The notes: generated from the letters alone by a model not told the origin. 64,000 nt of DNA from Neoconidiobolus thromboides FSU 785 (GCA_025603075.1 MU626328.1:1-64000), one strand, 5' to 3'. Positions 12,008-23,830 are shown, counted from the stretch's first letter. A program made the numbers and translations.

Positions 12008-13894
12008 ATGTTAGCTCAATTTTTCCCTTTAACTGCTCTTTTAGTTTCAGTAGTAGCTGGTCAAGCTACTCCTTCTGATCCTTGTGCCAAAATTGCTAAT
12101 AAGACTGTAGTTGGTTATAAAGATGTACTTTCATGCTATGACACCTTTAAGTTAACTGATAATGTACGTAAGGGTGTTTCGGATACTTTAACAAAGGTAC
12201 TCCCATTCTATGCCTTTATTGATGTTTCTAAAAGATCCCCAGAACCAAAGGTCCCAAGTAACAAAGATATTGAAAAGGAATTAGGCAACGTTTTGAAAGC
12301 CAAATATAACACTGAACGTGAATTCCAAGTAGCCATCACTAAATATTTCAACACTTTACAAGACGGACACACAAGATATACTTCAAGCTGTTTCGCTAGC
12401 TATAGTTTTAGACAACCTTTCCCAATTCACACTGAAGAGGACAAATGGGGTAATGTAGTTGTTAGAATTCCTAAGAACTTGAGTTATGCTCAACCTCTTC
12501 TTGATGCTTGGAAGGCTGCCGGTGTAGATGTTTTGAAGTATGCTGGTGCCGAAGTATTATCCATCAATGGAAAACAACCTTTAGAATATGTTGAAGAATT
12601 TGCCAAAGAATACATTGGTGTTTCTAGAGATGTTAACTCCCGTATCAATTATGCTCTTGCTCGTTCTATTCAAAGTAATGGTAAATGGGGTGTCAGTTAT
12701 GGAACTTTTGGTTCTACTACACTTCCTCCATTAAAAGAAACTCTTACTTTCAGAGTCAGAGATGGATATCTTGAAAAAGAATTAGTAGTTCCATATATTG
12801 CCACTCCTAGTGCAGCTAGTACACCGTTTACTGATTCTGCTTCCTTTTATAAAAACAATTGCGCTCCAATTGCTTCTCCTTCTGCTAAATCAAGTAACTC
12901 TAACAAAGTGCAAGTTTTGGAAGTTCCAGAGCTTAAAAAAATTCCAATTGATGCCCCTATTGACACACCTAACTCAAGGCTTGAGGACCCACTTGCAACA
13001 CCATTAGTTGATGGAACATTTGTAAAAACTTACGTCATTAAGAATAATGTCGGTGTCGTTGCTATTTCCACTTTCTCTGCTAATGAAAAGCAATGGTTTG
13101 ATGAAATTACCAAGGGATTCAAAGCCTTACAAGATCAAAAAGTTGAAAAGTTAGTTTTAGATGTAAGTAACAATGGTGGTGGTTATATTTGTTGGGGTTA
13201 CAATGTGCTTGATTATCTTTTCCCAAATGCTAAAGTAAAATACTTTAATACTGATATGCACTATTCTTCATTACTCGCTAAACTTACAACAAAATATGAG
13301 TATGACTTCTTTAGCCCAAGAGATTATAACAAACCTGATGGTAAACCTTTTACATCAGATAATGCTTTTACTGAAGTAAAGACTTATTACCGTGGTATTA
13401 ACAGAAACAGTCAATACACTCCTCAATTTCAAGAAAAATGTGACGATAATCCTTTAAGGGCTTTACTAGTAAATGGAAAACAACCATTCAAGACTGAAAA
13501 TATTGCTTTGGTTTCTAACTCTATTTGCTATTCTACTTGTACCCTTTTGAGTAACGGTCTTCAAGAATTCCATAATATAAAGAGTTATGCTTTTGGTGGC
13601 CTTAAAAATAAGGAAGCCACTGTTGGCTCTCTTGCTGGTGGTACCGTCTTTTCTCTTGATGGTCTTTTATCAAGCTTAAACGCTTCTGGTTTAAATAAAG
13701 ATCCAGCTGCTCCACAGCCACTCCCAATCAATGGTGGTGTCCGTTTCACTGTTAGAGAATCCTATTCTTCTAGATACAGTGAGCTTCGCCCATTAGAATT
13801 TACTTGGAATCCAGCCAAAAATCATAAATCCTTTACTGCTGATACCGTATTCAATCCATATAAAGTATGGGAGCAAGTTGCTAATGATTTATAA
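12008..13894 (+). CDS. Secreted S41-family (CPAF-like) serine peptidase
   Basis: Probable extracellular serine protease of the S41/CPAF-like type found in fungi. Intronless, 628 aa, with a clear signal peptide (MLAQFFPLTALLVSVVAGQA) and cleavage likely near residue 19. The N-terminal domain has the conserved DGHTR motif with His121, the expected catalytic His. A PDZ-like segment follows. The S41 core includes LDVSNNGGGY (Asp385 onwards). CYSTC carries the candidate nucleophile Ser509, inside a strand-turn VSNSICYSTCTLLSNGLQ. The C-terminal part, LRPLEFTW, is also shared with the relic at 40925-42735. Known: CPAF-type peptidases use Ser, His and Glu; the Glu was not pinpointed here. A TATA box lies 45 bp upstream. 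A role in digesting external protein is inference. Confidence 0.88.
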   Translation: MLAQFFPLTALLVSVVAGQATPSDPCAKIANKTVVGYKDVLSCYDTFKLTDNVRKGVSDTLTKVLPFYAFIDVSKRSPEPKVPSNKDIEKELGNVLKAKYNTEREFQVAITKYFNTLQDGHTRYTSSCFASYSFRQPFPIHTEEDKWGNVVVRIPKNLSYAQPLLDAWKAAGVDVLKYAGAEVLSINGKQPLEYVEEFAKEYIGVSRDVNSRINYALARSIQSNGKWGVSYGTFGSTTLPPLKETLTFRVRDGYLEKELVVPYIATPSAASTPFTDSASFYKNNCAPIASPSAKSSNSNKVQVLEVPELKKIPIDAPIDTPNSRLEDPLATPLVDGTFVKTYVIKNNVGVVAISTFSANEKQWFDEITKGFKALQDQKVEKLVLDVSNNGGGYICWGYNVLDYLFPNAKVKYFNTDMHYSSLLAKLTTKYEYDFFSPRDYNKPDGKPFTSDNAFTEVKTYYRGINRNSQYTPQFQEKCDDNPLRALLVNGKQPFKTENIALVSNSICYSTCTLLSNGLQEFHNIKSYAFGGLKNKEATVGSLAGGTVFSLDGLLSSLNASGLNKDPAAPQPLPINGGVRFTVRESYSSRYSELRPLEFTWNPAKNHKSFTADTVFNPYKVWEQVANDL

Positions 13895-14775
13895 TTAATG
13901 AACATATTTAATTAATAATAAAAGTATCTATTACTAAATTTATTTTATCATTTGACTGTTATTGATTTATCTTTATTAATATGACCATTATTTAGAGTTC
14001 TAACAAACAAGCATAATATTAAGGATAAAAATAATAAATTGTTTAATATAAAGTCATTGATTTAGTTCAAATCCTGAAAGCTCATTTTTATTTTTATTTT
14101 TGAACAATGAATATTTATTACAAACATTATAAAATAGTCCACTATAAAGTAGTCTTACTTTTGTATAATTCCAAACAGAACATGAGAACATTTTTTCACT
14201 TTAAATTGCTTTTTGAATTTTATGTGATAAAAATGGACAAAACGAAAAACAAAATAATATTCTTACTTAAATTTTAAAAATTAACCCAAATTAAATTGCA
14301 AAAATTATTTTTAATTACCAAATTCTAAATTTAGCCATTTGCTAACGATTAACTTTAAGCTTATGAAGAGTTGAAAGGAACAAAGACATTGTTATACGCT
14401 TCTTGTACAAAAATAAAGGAGCAAAAAAGTAGTTGAAATATTCAACCTAAAAAGACTAAATAAAACTAGGCAAAAATATTGATTTTACTATATTTAATAA
14501 ATCTATCCAATTTATATTAAAATATTAAATAACCAGAATTATTTGAAACTTAAATTGCTATTTAAAGCAAATTCAGCTCAATCTTAAAATTACACAATAA
14601 ATAAACATGCTGACAAAAATAAAATAATATTTAAGAATAATTCATTTGAAAATTAATTGATGGCTTAAATCATATGGACAATATGATTCATTTTGGCGTT
14701 CCGGATAGGATCTCCACTCTATTTAAATAGGGATTTAGGACAAACTTGATTTTTTGTTTAGTTATATTAGTTTAA
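13895..14775. other. Intergenic region before the alpha/beta hydrolase
   Basis: No coding frame and no repeat family member recognised. A TATTTAAATA motif about 50 bp before 14776 may act as the hydrolase TATA element. Confidence 0.5.
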
Positions 14776-16041
14776 ATGCAAGACTCAAAGTTAAATATTG
14801 AAGGATTTAAGTTGGAAAAATTAACTATTCCTGGAAACAGTGACCCAAAGCCAGGGATAAAAATTTCAACATTAAAATACACAAATAATAAACAGTTTGA
14901 GAACGGTTATAATATTTTTGCTGCCCATCCAAATGGTTTATCGAAAGAATCATTTGTTCCTTTTCTCAGAAAGTTGTTAGCATACTTAAAACAGTCGAAT
15001 TTCGAAAATATCAATGCTATAGTCAGTGTTGATATGCGAAACCAAGGGGATTCTGCTGAATTAAATAAAGGGCTTTTGGATGGTCCTTTTCTTTGGAGCA
15101 ACTATGCATTAGATAATTATGAAGTCATAAAATTTTTGCATCTTGATTCTAGAAAGTTAATTGGAATCGGTAATTCGATAGGTGCTGTCTCACTGTAATT
15201 TATAAATGAAATTTATAAGCATATTAATGCCTTTATAGTCTAGCTATAGAAAGTATGTTCAAGCCCAAAACTTTCGTTAACATTGTCGCCTATGAGCCCT
15301 CTTTATATTGTAGACCTGTATCTGAATTTCAAATGAATCTTTTTGAAGGCACAAAAAGGAAAAGAGGGACTTGGGAATCTAGGTTAGTTAATAATTGTGG
15401 TATGAGAGATTGATTTTAATTGTTATCGCTTTAGAGAACAAGCAAGGAAGCATTTTGAACGAAAAGCGTTTTATAAAGCATGGGATAAAGAAGTATTTGA
15501 ATTGTTTATGGTAAAGAGAATTTATAGCTAAGCTTTATTAAAAATTCAACCAATACCATTTAGGAATTTGGTCTTATTGACCTCCCTGAGGGAGGAGTTG
15601 GGTTTAAATGTACCCCATTACAAGAATACGTAAAGATTTTTAAAAAATTTAAACCCAAATTAAAAGCAAAACTAGAAAACATTTGTTGATGATCATCTTT
15701 TCCAACCTAAAATGTTTGCTAATTTGAATAAGGTCGAGTGTCCTGTACTTTTCGGTCATGGTGGTGGTCCTACTTCCTATTTGTAAGTCTAAAAGTTTTA
15801 GCATAAAAATACTCAATAACAAAAAACAGACCAGGTGATTTATACGAGGATATTACAACCAAGTTACCAAATCGTAAAGTACATTTTTTTGAGGAAGGTG
15901 GCCATCTTATTCCATTTGAGGATGTTGAATACTCTGGTAAGTAATTATCTAATATAAGTTACGTTTCTGATTATATTTTTAGCAAAAGTAGCTGCAGAGT
16001 TTATTAAGGGAAATGCGATGGTACCAAAAGCGAAATTATAA
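14776..16041 (+). CDS. Alpha/beta hydrolase with peroxisomal C-terminus (Lpx1-like)
   Basis: Probable lipase or esterase of the peroxisome matrix. Seven exons join in frame: 14776-15194, 15239-15382, 15435-15510, 15564-15629, 15676-15782, 15830-15936, 15983-16041 (325 aa). Alpha/beta hydrolase features are FAAHPNGLSK (oxyanion region, His51), MRNQGDS, the nucleophile elbow GIGNSIGAVSL with Ser134, and EEGGHLIPFE with the likely catalytic His296. VECPVLFGHG is the strand before the acid loop. The last three residues are AKL, a PTS1-type peroxisomal targeting signal. Yeast Lpx1 has the same fold and a PTS1. All six introns are 43-53 bp and carry stops or shift frame, so unspliced reading fails; phases agree at each junction. 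Substrate unknown. Confidence 0.85.
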
Positions 16042-16346
16042 ACATTCTAAACAAAGATGAATAAAACTTTAATTCAATCTAAGCTAAAGCTCGTTTATTT
16101 TCAAACGTTATAAATATGGAACAAAATGTCAAACTTTAATTATTAAGCGCTATTCTTATTTTTACGAATACTAAAAGTACTTAAAAGTTAGTTAAATTTT
16201 AATTACAGATTTTTCATTACATTTATCTCAACTCAATAGTAAACACCTGTTATAAGCATTAATATAGTTATTTATTCTTATCTAGATATGATAAATAGTT
16301 ACTATATTTAAGCAGTAGACTTAAAGGTCTTCGAATGATGATAACT
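16042..16346. other. Convergent 3' region between hydrolase and PRP5
   Basis: About 305 bp shared by two converging 3' ends. Nothing else recognised. Confidence 0.6.
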
Positions 16347-19213
16347 CTAAAGTACAGAGTATCTTCCAGATAATCCAGAACTAGGACCGCCACGAGCTTC
16401 TGCCTCAAATGCTGAAATAGTTGATTCCTGTAACAAACGTTTGATTTCTCTAACTGCAAGTTCAACTGCTCTTTCATTATCTGATTCAATAACAAGATGT
16501 AGCTTGCGACGTGATGTATTAACAGGCAAAGTTTCCCCGGGTGGAATGTATTCTCCTCTTACAGTAACTCCAGCACCAGATAACTCGATGACCTGGGTAA
16601 TTTGTTCCTAAAAATATTAGCACTGAATATATATCATTAATAAAGCTTACTTTGTTAGTAACTTTCCATCTTGCTTTTTGTGGAAAATCATTAATTTCTA
16701 TTTCTTGATGGAAATGTGATGCTGTTGACATTGCATGATCCAATCCTTCCCCAATATGAGCGAACTGCCCAAGGTCACCACGAAGTTTAGCTTTCATTTC
16801 AGCCAACTCTTTGTTTCTATTTGCACTTACAACAGTAGCGCTTATCTTAGCAGCGGCGATTTGGGCGGCTCTGATTGCAGCTGCTTGTTCAGATGCAGAC
16901 ATTGCTGGATTGATACCAGGTAAGCCTGATGTTACACCCGAAATTCCAGTGTTTTCTTTTTTAACAAGTGGGTTATTCTCGCCCATGATGCGATTAAATG
17001 TTTGGTTATCTTCTTCATCTGATGATGAGTCATCTCCTTCATTTTTATAAGTCTGTTTCTGAACAAACTTCAATAAATCTCTTTGTTTGTCCAACACATC
17101 TAACCCTTTACCCCCAAACCCAGAACCAGAAATTTGAGCATTGCCTTGATTAACTTTAAGCTGGAATTCATCAGCAAGTGCCTGCAACTCTTTTGGTATC
17201 TTGGCTTCACTAGCTTTAAGTGCCTTGACAATATCATTTGCATATCTATCTTGTGCTGGAGTAATGAAAGTGTAAGCTGTACCTTTATTACCTGCTCGAC
17301 CGGTTCTTCCTACTCTATGCACATAATCCTCCATATGATTAGGGCATTCATAGTTCACTACAACAGCTAATTTTTTCACATCTAAACCTCTTGCAGCTAT
17401 CGATGTAGCAATTAAAATTTGAACAGCACCAGATTTAAAATCGTTGAATATCTCATCTCTATCTTCTTGATCCTTTCCACCATGCAAAGACAAACAGGGA
17501 TATCCCTTGTGAATAAGATCTTTGAGTAAGTTATCAGCAGCTTCCTGCTTATCAACAAATATAAGTACTCGGAAATCGCTATTACTTGCATTTTGATAAA
17601 ATTCACCGAGGATTGCTAAAAGTCGTGTAAATTTGGCTTTTTCTTCAATAACTTCAACAATTTGATGAATATCGCCAGCAACAACCGATCTAGCTCCTAC
17701 AATAATTTCCAATGGCTCTGACAAAGTCTTACGTGCTAAAGCTTCCATCTGCTTAGGAAATGTAGCTGAGAATAAAACTGTTTGACGATCTGCTCTTGTA
17801 TTATTTATAATTTTCATAATCTGAGGCTCAAAACCCATATCAAACATACGGTCAGCTTCATCAAGCACTAAAAATGTTACACGGGTTAAGCTAATAAGTC
17901 TTCCAGAATTGGCACATAAAAGATCAATCATCCGTCCTGGTGTACATACAATAATTTCAGCTCCTCTTTTGATATCGTTGATCTGGTTTTGCATTCCAGC
18001 ACCCCCGTAAGCACAGATAGCCTTCAAGTTTGATGCTTTCAAAAAAGGTTTACATTCTCTATGGATTTGGGTCGCTAACTCTCGTGTTGGAGTCATAATG
18101 ATTGCAATAGGGCCATCCCCATTCCTTAAAGGCCTTTGATCACGAATATGCCTAAACATAGGAAGTAAGAAAGCTAATGTCTTCCCTGACCCAGTCTTAG
18201 CTACACCGATAACGTCACGGCCGCTCATAATAGCAGGGATCGCTTGTGCTTGAATTGGGGTAGGCTTTTCAAAATTTTGTTTACGAATAACTTCTAAACT
18301 AGAACAAAGATTAGAATTAAAGTGATCAAAATAATATATTACTATGATGAAGGAAAGCCACAATGTGTCCAACGTTTTATGGGCTTGGGGCAGCCCTTAC
18401 CCTAATAATTGTGTTAGATTTTATTTATTATTTAACATTTTAAATACCCTAATTTTAATACGATCTAACTCAATACGTAGTTTTTCTACTTCTTCTTCAG
18501 TCATTTCTCTCATTTCTTTTGGTTCTATATAGAACTTTTTATTAAATTCTTCGTATTGAATTTTGCTATGGTCAACAGTAGGTACATCCTTCTTTTTAAA
18601 TTTTTTCGCGGCCATTCTAATTAATTAATAAGTAATAAATTAAGGGAAAAAAAACTTACGCTAGGATATCTTCTGGCCCTGAGTCCTCACTTTCATCTTC
18701 GCTTTCAATTTTGGCTAAAACTGATTTTTTAGTTTCGTTTCTTTTTCTTTCATTTAAAGCTTCAAAATCCTTTTTCTGTAGTTTTGTGGCCTCTTGTTCT
18801 ATACTCCGCATATACAGTTCCAGGGGATCTTCATCATCGTCTGAATTTTCTGACTTTTTCCCTGATTTTCCTTTTTCTAAAAAAAAAATTAGAGCCTTAA
18901 TTTTATCAAATTTACTAAATCTACTACTTTCAGAATCGTTTTTCGAACCAGTGTTACTTTCCTCATCATCATCGTTATCTGACGAAGAAGATTTATAAGC
19001 TTTACCGCTTGAACCTTGTTCTCCTTTCAATTTATTGTCTCTAGCTAATTTTTTTTCTTTTTTCCATTTCTCTGCTCTTTCTCTTCTTTCTCTTTGAAGT
19101 TCTTCAGAATCCAAAGTTGAAAGTTTACTATAATTTGTACCTGTTTTTTCCTATTTCATAATTATTAGCCATAGTTTATATTTATTATCTGTTACCTTTT
19201 CTTTTGGTGACAT
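16347..19213 (-). CDS. PRP5: DEAD-box pre-mRNA splicing helicase Prp5/DDX46
   Basis: Nuclear ATP-dependent RNA helicase that promotes stable U2 snRNP binding to the branch site. Six exons on the minus strand: 19213-19196, 19150-18660, 18616-18448, 18401-18343, 18298-16651, 16607-16347, giving 881 aa as read. The N-terminus is Lys/Glu/Ser-rich with acidic runs. The family-specific lead-in VDHSKIQYEEFNKKFY is followed by GKGCPKPIKRW. Helicase motifs are AKTGSGKT at 279-286, PTRELA, DEAD at 392-395, SAT at 423-425 and HRVGRTGRAG. The C-terminal segment (FPQKARWKVTN...GEYIPPGE...RRKLHLVIES) is the conserved Prp5/DDX46 tail. Most introns are recognisable because they would break the frame. One further 51-bp in-frame candidate intron, 18877-18927, would reduce the protein to 864 aa. 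Confidence 0.94.
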
Positions 19214-20377
19214 TTCTAAAAAAACTCAGAAAGGATGTTGATTAAAATAGATTGAATTGATATTTAAAGCCTTTTTGATTGGAATAGATTTTTACTATCT
19301 AAGCTTTTAAAAATCTTTTAGGATGTTTTTTTAATATTTTAATAATAGATTTTTGATTCAGAGGATGCTTAAGAAACGGACAAAATATTAAGATAAAAAT
19401 ATATTTTCATATTCTTTAAAAAAGACCATAGTTAAAAATAGGATAATGAAAGTTGAAAATCTTAACATTAATTAAGATCATGTAATGTCTGAGTCAACTG
19501 TATTTATTGTATACTTATTATAAAAAATTTACAATAATATTTACCACTATAAGTAGCAATAATATTGTCGAGAGTGTATAAAAACTATTGAATTCAATTA
19601 TAAAAATAATTGGCAAGTATGCAAAGAATACTAAACTCATCCCTGATTTTGTTTTACTTTCATAAAGTTTGAAAATCCATACTAATTGTAATTAATAGGA
19701 GACGATATTAAGAAAGCTATTTAGCTTTTAATGAGAATAAGTTGATTAATGTGAAGGTCTGTTTATTCTGGCTCATTGACTTGGATAATGACATATTAGA
19801 AGTACGCAATTGGAATTATTGGTACTTTATCTATTTTTTGAAAAACCGTCACAGTTAAATACAGCGTAGGGTCGCTTTATACAAGCTAACTACTAAGCAT
19901 AGGTTTAATGTTCCTATTTATTGTAGCCATGTTGATTGTCCTTACCCATCTAATGCTTTGAATATTTGTAAACTTGAGGATAAAATAATCACCAATAACT
20001 ATTAACCAAAGGTTAATGATGATTAAAGTTATAATTTTGTTTATTCAATTTTGTTAAATAACATAAATTTAAAATAAAGTTATTTTATAAAACACTATTA
20101 AAATGAAAATACAATCCTTTTTTAATAAATAAGCTGCTTATTTTAATCATAATATAATTGTTAAATTATACTTATAATTATATAGACAGTATATATATTA
20201 GTAGTCATGATTTTGTTTGATATCATATCGAAAGGCAATTAAACTCTTAGAACTTTATTTAGTTTCTATTATCTTAAATACAGTATCTATCCAACTAACT
20301 ATGACTAGCATTGATATAAATAGTCTTGAGGATAATACCATTTCCAGCATCTTGATCTATTTTAAAAAATATTAACA
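19214..20377. other. Intergenic region upstream of PRP5
   Basis: No gene or repeat family recognised in about 1.16 kb. It lies between the PRP5 start and the 3' end of the two-TM protein gene. Confidence 0.55.
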
Positions 20378-21268
20378 TTAAAAAACATATATTAAAACTA
20401 AATACCCAAATAACGCCAATGTTAAACAAAACATGGTAACAATGATCATAGTAACAGACAAAAACCCTAACGCTAACTCAGACGGTCTTCTTTTTCTATG
20501 GTCTGCATTAGGCGGTAAAGCATAGACCGACGAAATAAGCCAAAGGGGTGGTACAATAAAGCCAAGAATAAAGAATATTAAAGCTGGCGAAGTTAAACTT
20601 AAAGAATCGGTACTAACTGGCTTGTCCAAATAAGCTTCTTTTGGGATCTCTAAGTTACCCATTGAATATCTCAAGGCCCTACGAGTTTGAAAGCTGGTGT
20701 CATCATCTCCTTTAACAATCCTCAGAACATCATCTGAATTCGTTCGTCTTGGGGTATTGAAGGATTGATTATTAAGCATCGGATTTCTACCCATTGAACT
20801 TCGATTGATTGGCGAAAACAGAGGGCTGTTAAAAATGGTTGATTCTTCTTTTGGGGTTAATGGTGGTTTATTTAAGGGGCTTGTCAAACCATTTGTTTTT
20901 AATATTGGTTTAACCTTTTGAGTCAATTCACCTGGGTTACTATTTGTTGTCATACGCTTGTTCTTAAATGTTTCTGATACCGCATCGGCCCAAGATATAC
21001 TCTGTCGATTTGCTCGAGGGTTTGAAGAGTTCGTTGAATTTGAGTTTGTTTTTCCATTATTAGTGTTTAAACTCAATTCTTTAGATACGGACCTCCTTTC
21101 TAATAATGTGTTAGTTTTTGGTGTTGTGTTTTTAACTAGCAGCTGTTCTCTTATGTTTGAAGAGGGCTTGTCTTTTAACTCCTTCTCTTTGTTCCTTTGT
21201 ATTTCTACCAAATCAGCCAACTCTTTCAATATCAAAGTAGGTGATTTTTTATAAAACATATTATACAA
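20378..21268 (-). CDS. Hypothetical Ser/Asn-rich protein with two C-terminal membrane segments
   Basis: The family was not recognised. The single exon encodes 296 aa. Residues 1-220 are hydrophilic and rich in Ser, Asn, Lys and Thr with Pro-directed sites (LTPKEE, FNTPRR). Two hydrophobic segments follow at the C-terminus: ALIFFILGFIVPPLWLISSV, then a basic loop NADHRKRRP, then LGFLSVTMIIVTMFCLTLAL. The arrangement suggests a tail-embedded membrane protein with a long cytosolic, probably phosphorylated domain. The FxxGFxxPPLWxxS pattern at the first segment occurs at the C-terminus of various fungal Ser-rich proteins of unknown role, from memory. It is divergent to the Zn2Cys6 gene, 795 bp apart. 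A start at an internal Met (residue 4) is equally possible. Confidence 0.75.
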   Translation of the reverse strand: MYNMFYKKSPTLILKELADLVEIQRNKEKELKDKPSSNIREQLLVKNTTPKTNTLLERRSVSKELSLNTNNGKTNSNSTNSSNPRANRQSISWADAVSETFKNKRMTTNSNPGELTQKVKPILKTNGLTSPLNKPPLTPKEESTIFNSPLFSPINRSSMGRNPMLNNQSFNTPRRTNSDDVLRIVKGDDDTSFQTRRALRYSMGNLEIPKEAYLDKPVSTDSLSLTSPALIFFILGFIVPPLWLISSVYALPPNADHRKRRPSELALGFLSVTMIIVTMFCLTLALFGYLVLIYVF

Positions 21269-22063
21269 TTAATTAAACGACATGACTTTTAATTTTTTAT
21301 TAAAAATTTGTACATTTATTATTTTTATTAGTAAATTAAATTTCCTGAAAATCACAAACAAAGTTTAATTAAATTATGAAATCTATTTTTGGAGACATCT
21401 AATTTTTTCACAATTTAATTTTAATGCAAACAATTTTCAAAAGCCAAACAAAAAGTTATCAGTTGATTTACTATTAGATAGTTAATAAAATAGTATTGTA
21501 ATTATACTTTATTATAATAAATGATTTTACATATAAATATAGTAGTTCAATTGTTAAAAAAGGACTACTACCTACTAAGTTTCTATTTATATTATTATTA
21601 ATAAATAACCTGTATTTTATTTTAATCTTATCTATACGATTTAGGCTTAATGGAGTTTTTATTTTTTTTATTTTTTGTGCTCACTTTTTAATTAAATTTT
21701 TAAATAAAATTTATATAAAGTTAAGAATAATTTATTTTTTTTAAATAACCTTAAGAATTTTTCAAACATTTCAAGTTCATGGTTCCACTTGACATTAGCA
21801 ATGTATTATGTATATTATACAGCATACAAAGTAAAACCCATTTCAGCACCATCCAATAAAAATAAGTATACATCCCTATCCACCAATGACATCTTAAACA
21901 AGGCATAAATTGATATATCTTTAATGGCATTTCATTTGATTATGTATCTATTAATATGAAAAAATTAATGCGCTAAAAGCTTAAAAGTTTAAACTAGCTT
22001 TTCATTTTTTATTAATAAATTACCTTTCTTCCTTTTTTAACTATTGATTTAGTCTGATGTATA
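21269..22063. other. Divergent promoter region
   Basis: Contains the upstream sequences of both the two-TM protein gene (minus) and the Zn2Cys6 factor gene (plus). It is AT-rich, with no recognised repeat. Confidence 0.5.
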
Positions 22064-23830
22064 ATGTCAGAGCAGAAATTAGCTTTACAAAGTTGTGATC
22101 AATGTAACAAAAGAAGAGTGAGATGCAGTAAGACATTACCCAGTTGTACCAACTGTATCCGTAGGGAAGACGCATGTACCTACTTACGTAAACTTAAAAC
22201 AGAATCTTATCTTACAGATAAACCTTACCTCGCAGAACGTATAACTGTGTTCAGAAATTCAAAGAGGAGAGGGCCGAAAACAAAGAATAAAAATGCTTTA
22301 ATAAAAATGGACTCTATCATCAAAGAAACAATTTCAAAGATACCCTATATAGTATTACAAAATAAAGAGGATGATTGGCATCATTTGGCTTATCGTTTAA
22401 CACTTGGTACCCCAGATAGAAACCTTCTAAATTTTTTAATCGTTGCTTTTGATTTTCCATTGCTATCAAATAAACTTACTCATTGGAGCAAGGCTTTTAT
22501 TAGTGTTATGAACGAAGTTAATCCTTGGGCTCAACGTATTATTCTTCCTCAAGCTGTTTCTTTTTTACCTATTATTGATGAGGTTCAATTATCAAATATA
22601 TTAAATAACGCTGTCAATAACTATTTTGAATATGTCAACCCTATCATTCCACTATTTACACGTAGTGGGTTTGGAAGCAAACCTCGTTCCCAAATTCTTC
22701 TGTTGGCTATTTGGGTCACTGGGCTTTCCATTGATCAGCATATACCTATAATAAAAGAAATAAGAAACTTTTTACTACACAGGTTTACATTGGAGTTACG
22801 CAAAAGTTATTCACATCCTACAGTAGATATCTTACAAGCTTACATTATTTCGATTAGTTGGAGGCTTGGTTATAGAGGAAAGCCTACTAATACTTCAATA
22901 CTCTGTTGTATACCAATTCATCTACTACATTCTTTAGGATTACATCAAAACCCACCAAATTTTTTATTTTCACGCCATGAGTTAATCGAACGACGTCTAC
23001 TTTATAGTGGTCTAATATTTTTGGATTCTAATTGGGCATCTGGAAATAATACGCCTTGTATTGTGAATATGGATCACGCAGAAACTTATGGGGATGAAAT
23101 CAAGCCACACGAGATTAAGTTTATTTTAAGATCTAGTAAATCAGCTGAAGAAGCAGTTTATGATATAACTTTAATTAGTATAAGTAAATGTAATTACATT
23201 GATTGTACCATATTACAGGCCATGCGAGTATTGCGGCATAGAATCCATGTAAAAACAATTGAAAGCAAAGAGTTGTTGGAAGAGGTAAGAGGCTTACAAT
23301 TTAAATGCCGTACCCTTTTCCTTGGGTTTATACGAAGTATGCATGATTTAAAAAAGGTTCTTTTAGAATATTACAAAGAGGTAGATAAGGTTAGCCCTTT
23401 ATTTGAACGCGCTATTCTATCTCTAAACATGCGCTTTCGTATTGTGTTTCGAGATATAACCGCTTTATTACTTCATCTAAGACCAGACTTGGATGGCTTA
23501 CCTTCAAGGCATACAGCAGAGTGTGAAGGTTCACCGTTTATTGCGGAAGCCGTGGAAGCGGCTTCCCAAGTGGCCCCTATTGAAAATGAGTTTGGTTTAA
23601 TGCCTTACCATGCCAGCCGACCTTCTCATCTTGGAAAAACGTTAATTATGTTGATTAAGCTAAAACATTTGTATAGAGGCCCAATAGATATAAAGAAACA
23701 GATTGATACTATTTTGGAAAGGATGGCAATTTTAAAAACTGTTCATTCTTGGTCGTCTCAGGTTACGTTTAATCTATATTTGGCAGATAAGTTCAATGGT
23801 CAGACGACGAGTGGTAGGGCTCAGCTGTAA
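22064..23830 (+). CDS. Zn2Cys6 (fungal binuclear cluster) transcription factor
   Basis: Nuclear DNA-binding regulator of the fungus-specific zinc cluster class. Intronless, 588 aa. The binuclear cluster occupies residues 11-38 with six Cys at 11, 14, 21, 28, 31 and 38 (CDQCNKRRVRC...CTNCIRREDAC), spacing C-x2-C-x6-C-x6-C-x2-C-x6-C. A basic linker follows (FRNSKRRGPKTKNKN). The central part resembles the fungal-specific transcription factor domain: ILLLAIWVTGLSIDQ, ILQAYIISISWRLGYRG, then IHLLHSLGLHQNPPNF and ERRLLYSGLIFLDSNW. The start Met is 10 residues before the first Cys, usual for this class. Target genes unknown; the sugar transporter and peptidase upstream are 8-12 kb away and no link is implied. 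Confidence 0.93.
   Translation: MSEQKLALQSCDQCNKRRVRCSKTLPSCTNCIRREDACTYLRKLKTESYLTDKPYLAERITVFRNSKRRGPKTKNKNALIKMDSIIKETISKIPYIVLQNKEDDWHHLAYRLTLGTPDRNLLNFLIVAFDFPLLSNKLTHWSKAFISVMNEVNPWAQRIILPQAVSFLPIIDEVQLSNILNNAVNNYFEYVNPIIPLFTRSGFGSKPRSQILLLAIWVTGLSIDQHIPIIKEIRNFLLHRFTLELRKSYSHPTVDILQAYIISISWRLGYRGKPTNTSILCCIPIHLLHSLGLHQNPPNFLFSRHELIERRLLYSGLIFLDSNWASGNNTPCIVNMDHAETYGDEIKPHEIKFILRSSKSAEEAVYDITLISISKCNYIDCTILQAMRVLRHRIHVKTIESKELLEEVRGLQFKCRTLFLGFIRSMHDLKKVLLEYYKEVDKVSPLFERAILSLNMRFRIVFRDITALLLHLRPDLDGLPSRHTAECEGSPFIAEAVEAASQVAPIENEFGLMPYHASRPSHLGKTLIMLIKLKHLYRGPIDIKKQIDTILERMAILKTVHSWSSQVTFNLYLADKFNGQTTSGRAQL

Noticed and set aside
12798-13007. Overlapping frames inside the S41 peptidase, CHD1, PRP5 and transporter genes
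   Set aside because: These are alternative-frame shadows of well-supported coding sequence.
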